The position numbers were made by a program, and so were the translations under genes. Shown here one piece after another: positions 62,252 to 64,000 of a DNA stretch of 64,000 bases (position 1 is its first letter; every line of letters begins with the position of its first letter). This stretch comes from Gammaproteobacteria bacterium. Lineage in GTDB: Bacteria; Pseudomonadota; Gammaproteobacteria; Pseudomonadales; Azotimanducaceae. Under the pieces are notes generated by a model. It searched no databases. It saw nothing but the letters and a program-made list of their open reading frames with translations, and was not told the DNA's origin. The stretch is from positions 62,001 through 126,000 of the forward strand of contig VXYV01000106.1 of NCBI GenBank assembly GCA_009845835.1, written 5' to 3'.

Positions 62252-64000
62252 TTACACTAGATAAAACCCTTCCTCACTGATTGGTAGCGTTCGAACCCGA
62301 TACCCACAAGCATCAAATATCGCATTACCAACCGCAGGTGCTAATGGTGGGAAAGCTGGTTCACCTAAACCCGTCGGTGAATGTTCACCCGTATTAATGA
62401 AATGTACTTCGACTTCAGGTGTTTCCCCCATCCTCAGCATTCGATATTTATCAAAATTAGTTTCTTGAACGCGACCGTTTTCAAAAGTAATCGCTAAATC
62501 CACCATAGTGGACAAACCATCTACCACTGAACCTTGAACTTGATTTTCGGCACCACTTAAATTGATAATGGGACCGACATCTGCGGCTACCGTAACCTTA
62601 TGAACTTTCAAACTGCGTTTTTGAACGGATTTGCCTTGGCGGTTTGTTACAGTTCCTTCGACATCGCCGACACTAACTTCGGCAACTTCGGCGATATGGC
62701 CGGCATGACTATAGTAAAACGCCACGCCTAAACCTCTACCCTCTTTTTTGTTAGTCCATCCGGCTTTTTCGGTAGCGAGTTTCACACAAGCAGCAGCACG
62801 TCCAGTGTGCATCCCACCACGATTCATTAGCCGCTCTTCACCCAACAATTCCAATAGAACGTCTCGGTGGTCTCTACCCCCTGCATGGGCTAATTCGTGC
62901 AAAAAACTCATTAGGACGAAACCAAATACGTTAGAACCAGGCGCGCGCCACGCTGCGCATCTGTGTTTCCAATCAATTCCAGTGTGTTCCACTCGTAAGT
63001 TATCGACCATACCCATTGGAAACTGCCCCGAACCAATTCCTTGATCGCCAGTAATGGTAGCGTGGCGGTTGTGCCAACCGACTACCTTTCCTTGTTCGTC
63101 CACACAACCTCTCAGCTTGTGAAATCCACCACCGCGAAACAGATCGTAGGAGATATCATCTTCTCGTGTCCACTGTAATTTGACGGGTACGCCAGGATAG
63201 TTCTTAGCGATAGCAGCGGCTTCACACATAAAGTCGTTGTAAAGTCTGCGTCCAAAACCTCCTCCACAGCGAAGTTGATTCAATTTGACTTTCGATTGAT
63301 CAATGCCAGCGGCGCGAGCTGCCGGGCCCATTCCCCACGTAGGAGTTTGGGTTGGTGCCCAGAGTTCTAATTCACCGTCCTTGAACATCGCTGTACAGTT
63401 TTGCGGTTCTAACGGTGCATGACTCACAAAGAAATACTTATAGTACCCTTCAGCTTGTCGTTCATTCGCTGCAAAAGCAGCATCGACATCGCCGGTGTCT
63501 ACCGTACGATTACCTGCCTGTTCCACTAATTTGGAAGCCTGAGTAACTGTTTCTGACCAGCTATCTTTCGACGCATTATTCTCGTCCCACTCGACCTTCA
63601 ATGCTCTCTTGGCTTGAAACGCTGCCCAGGTACTATCGGCGATAATAAAGACACCTGGAAGTACTTCCATCGCATTACCTGTACCTTCCAGTACACCTGC
63701 TTGTAGGACGCCGGGCATTTTTTTGACTTCGTCTAAGTTAGCCGATTTAACGGTACCACCAATCGCCGGACACTTTTGGTAAACGGCGTACTTCAGACCT
63801 GGTAACATTTGATCAATACCGAATAATGGTTTCCCACGAACGATTGCATCGTTATCCACTCCAGTGATCCGTTTTCCTAATAGTCGATACTGTTTCGGAT
63901 CTTTGAATTTAATCGATTCGCGAGAAGGAACGGCTATTTTGGCCGCATCTGCCGCTAGTTCACGATAGGAAATTTCACGATTCGACGAAGCGTGTTTAAC
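62252..64000 (-). CDS. IorB-type molybdopterin-binding dehydrogenase, 5' truncated
   Basis: C-terminal part of a xanthine-dehydrogenase-family large subunit (isoquinoline 1-oxidoreductase beta / aldehyde dehydrogenase type) that holds the molybdenum cofactor. The frame is open to the window edge, so the N-terminus lies outside; the first ATG within the window at 63859 is internal. Visible landmarks: LLGKRITGVDNDAIVRGKPL, GLKYAVYQKCPAIGG, GRRLYNDFMCEAAAIAK in the Mo-cofactor binding region, AAWRAPGSNVFGF, and GLGEPAFPPLAPAVGNAIF with the conserved active-site Glu region at the end. It is convergent with the paralogous repeat-protein pair. The FeS subunit (IorA) is not seen. Confidence 0.92.
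   Translation of the reverse strand, partial: VKHASSNREISYRELAADAAKIAVPSRESIKFKDPKQYRLLGKRITGVDNDAIVRGKPLFGIDQMLPGLKYAVYQKCPAIGGTVKSANLDEVKKMPGVLQAGVLEGTGNAMEVLPGVFIIADSTWAAFQAKRALKVEWDENNASKDSWSETVTQASKLVEQAGNRTVDTGDVDAAFAANERQAEGYYKYFFVSHAPLEPQNCTAMFKDGELELWAPTQTPTWGMGPAARAAGIDQSKVKLNQLRCGGGFGRRLYNDFMCEAAAIAKNYPGVPVKLQWTREDDISYDLFRGGGFHKLRGCVDEQGKVVGWHNRHATITGDQGIGSGQFPMGMVDNLRVEHTGIDWKHRCAAWRAPGSNVFGFVLMSFLHELAHAGGRDHRDVLLELLGEERLMNRGGMHTGRAAACVKLATEKAGWTNKKEGRGLGVAFYYSHAGHIAEVAEVSVGDVEGTVTNRQGKSVQKRSLKVHKVTVAADVGPIINLSGAENQVQGSVVDGLSTMVDLAITFENGRVQETNFDKYRMLRMGETPEVEVHFINTGEHSPTGLGEPAFPPLAPAVGNAIFDACGYRVRTLPISEEGFYLV

Noticed and set aside
1..64000. CRISPR arrays, tRNA or rRNA genes, insertion sequences and phage integrases
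   Set aside because: No regular repeat-spacer series, no recognisable tRNA arms, no transposase or integrase motif was found on either strand by eye.

Overview
The window looks like chromosome of an uncultured, aerobic Gammaproteobacterium, moderately AT-rich by eye and probably marine or free-living. The main taxonomic clue is the gammaproteobacterial order leuS-lptE-holA at 58350-54357, supported by an LpxL-type lipid A acyltransferase and a heme O synthase. Two things are atypical for that group. A cofH/fbiC-type F420 gene enters at the left edge, with an F420-type luciferase-like oxidoreductase at 24 kb. The leuS gene has signatures unlike the usual proteobacterial enzyme. GTG and TTG starts are common. 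I see no tRNA, rRNA, CRISPR array or insertion sequence.

Layout. 1-2.1 kb: end of cofH, a previously unlisted 52-aa gene, and ctaB. 2.5-16.9 kb: one long operon (membrane protein, MoxR ATPase, DUF58, BatA-like, double-VWA protein, 2231-aa TPR protein) ending at a clear intrinsic terminator. 17-26.9 kb: tyrosine catabolism (hppD-hmgA), a FATP-type acyl-CoA synthetase, lipid A acyltransferase, lytic transglycosylase, F420-type oxidoreductase, histidine phosphatase and an Eis-like acetyltransferase. 27.0-28.3 kb: a MunI-like restriction-modification pair whose nuclease is frameshifted. 28.5-35.6 kb: a histone-deacetylase-family enzyme and an oppABCDF peptide transporter whose OppC carries an extra fibronectin-III-like domain. 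35.9-39.2 kb: ThpR and a three-gene cluster (DUF3419/BtaA-like, GNAT, heme-oxygenase-like diiron enzyme) that may make or modify a small metabolite or lipid. 39.5-43.4 kb: cobS-cobT-phoD-like operon without cobN.

43.5-54.3 kb is an accessory defence island between cobS and the holA-lptE-leuS block. It holds an Hsp70-TPR protein, an SF1-type helicase and a type IIG-like nuclease-methylase in one orientation, which I regard as the best candidate for an undescribed system. Next come the remains of decayed genes, an intact HincII-like endonuclease plus beta-class methylase pair, and a phosphorothioate-dependent McrA-like HNH nuclease broken by two frameshifts. The nuclease frameshifts lie in short repeats while the methylases are intact, which suggests selective loss or switching-off of restriction.

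54.4-58.4 kb is the core block. 58.6-62.2 kb holds two tandem paralogous membrane-anchored repeat proteins. 62.3-64 kb holds the C-terminal part of an IorB-type molybdopterin dehydrogenase running off the right edge. Family assignments rest on motif recognition by eye; no database search was possible.
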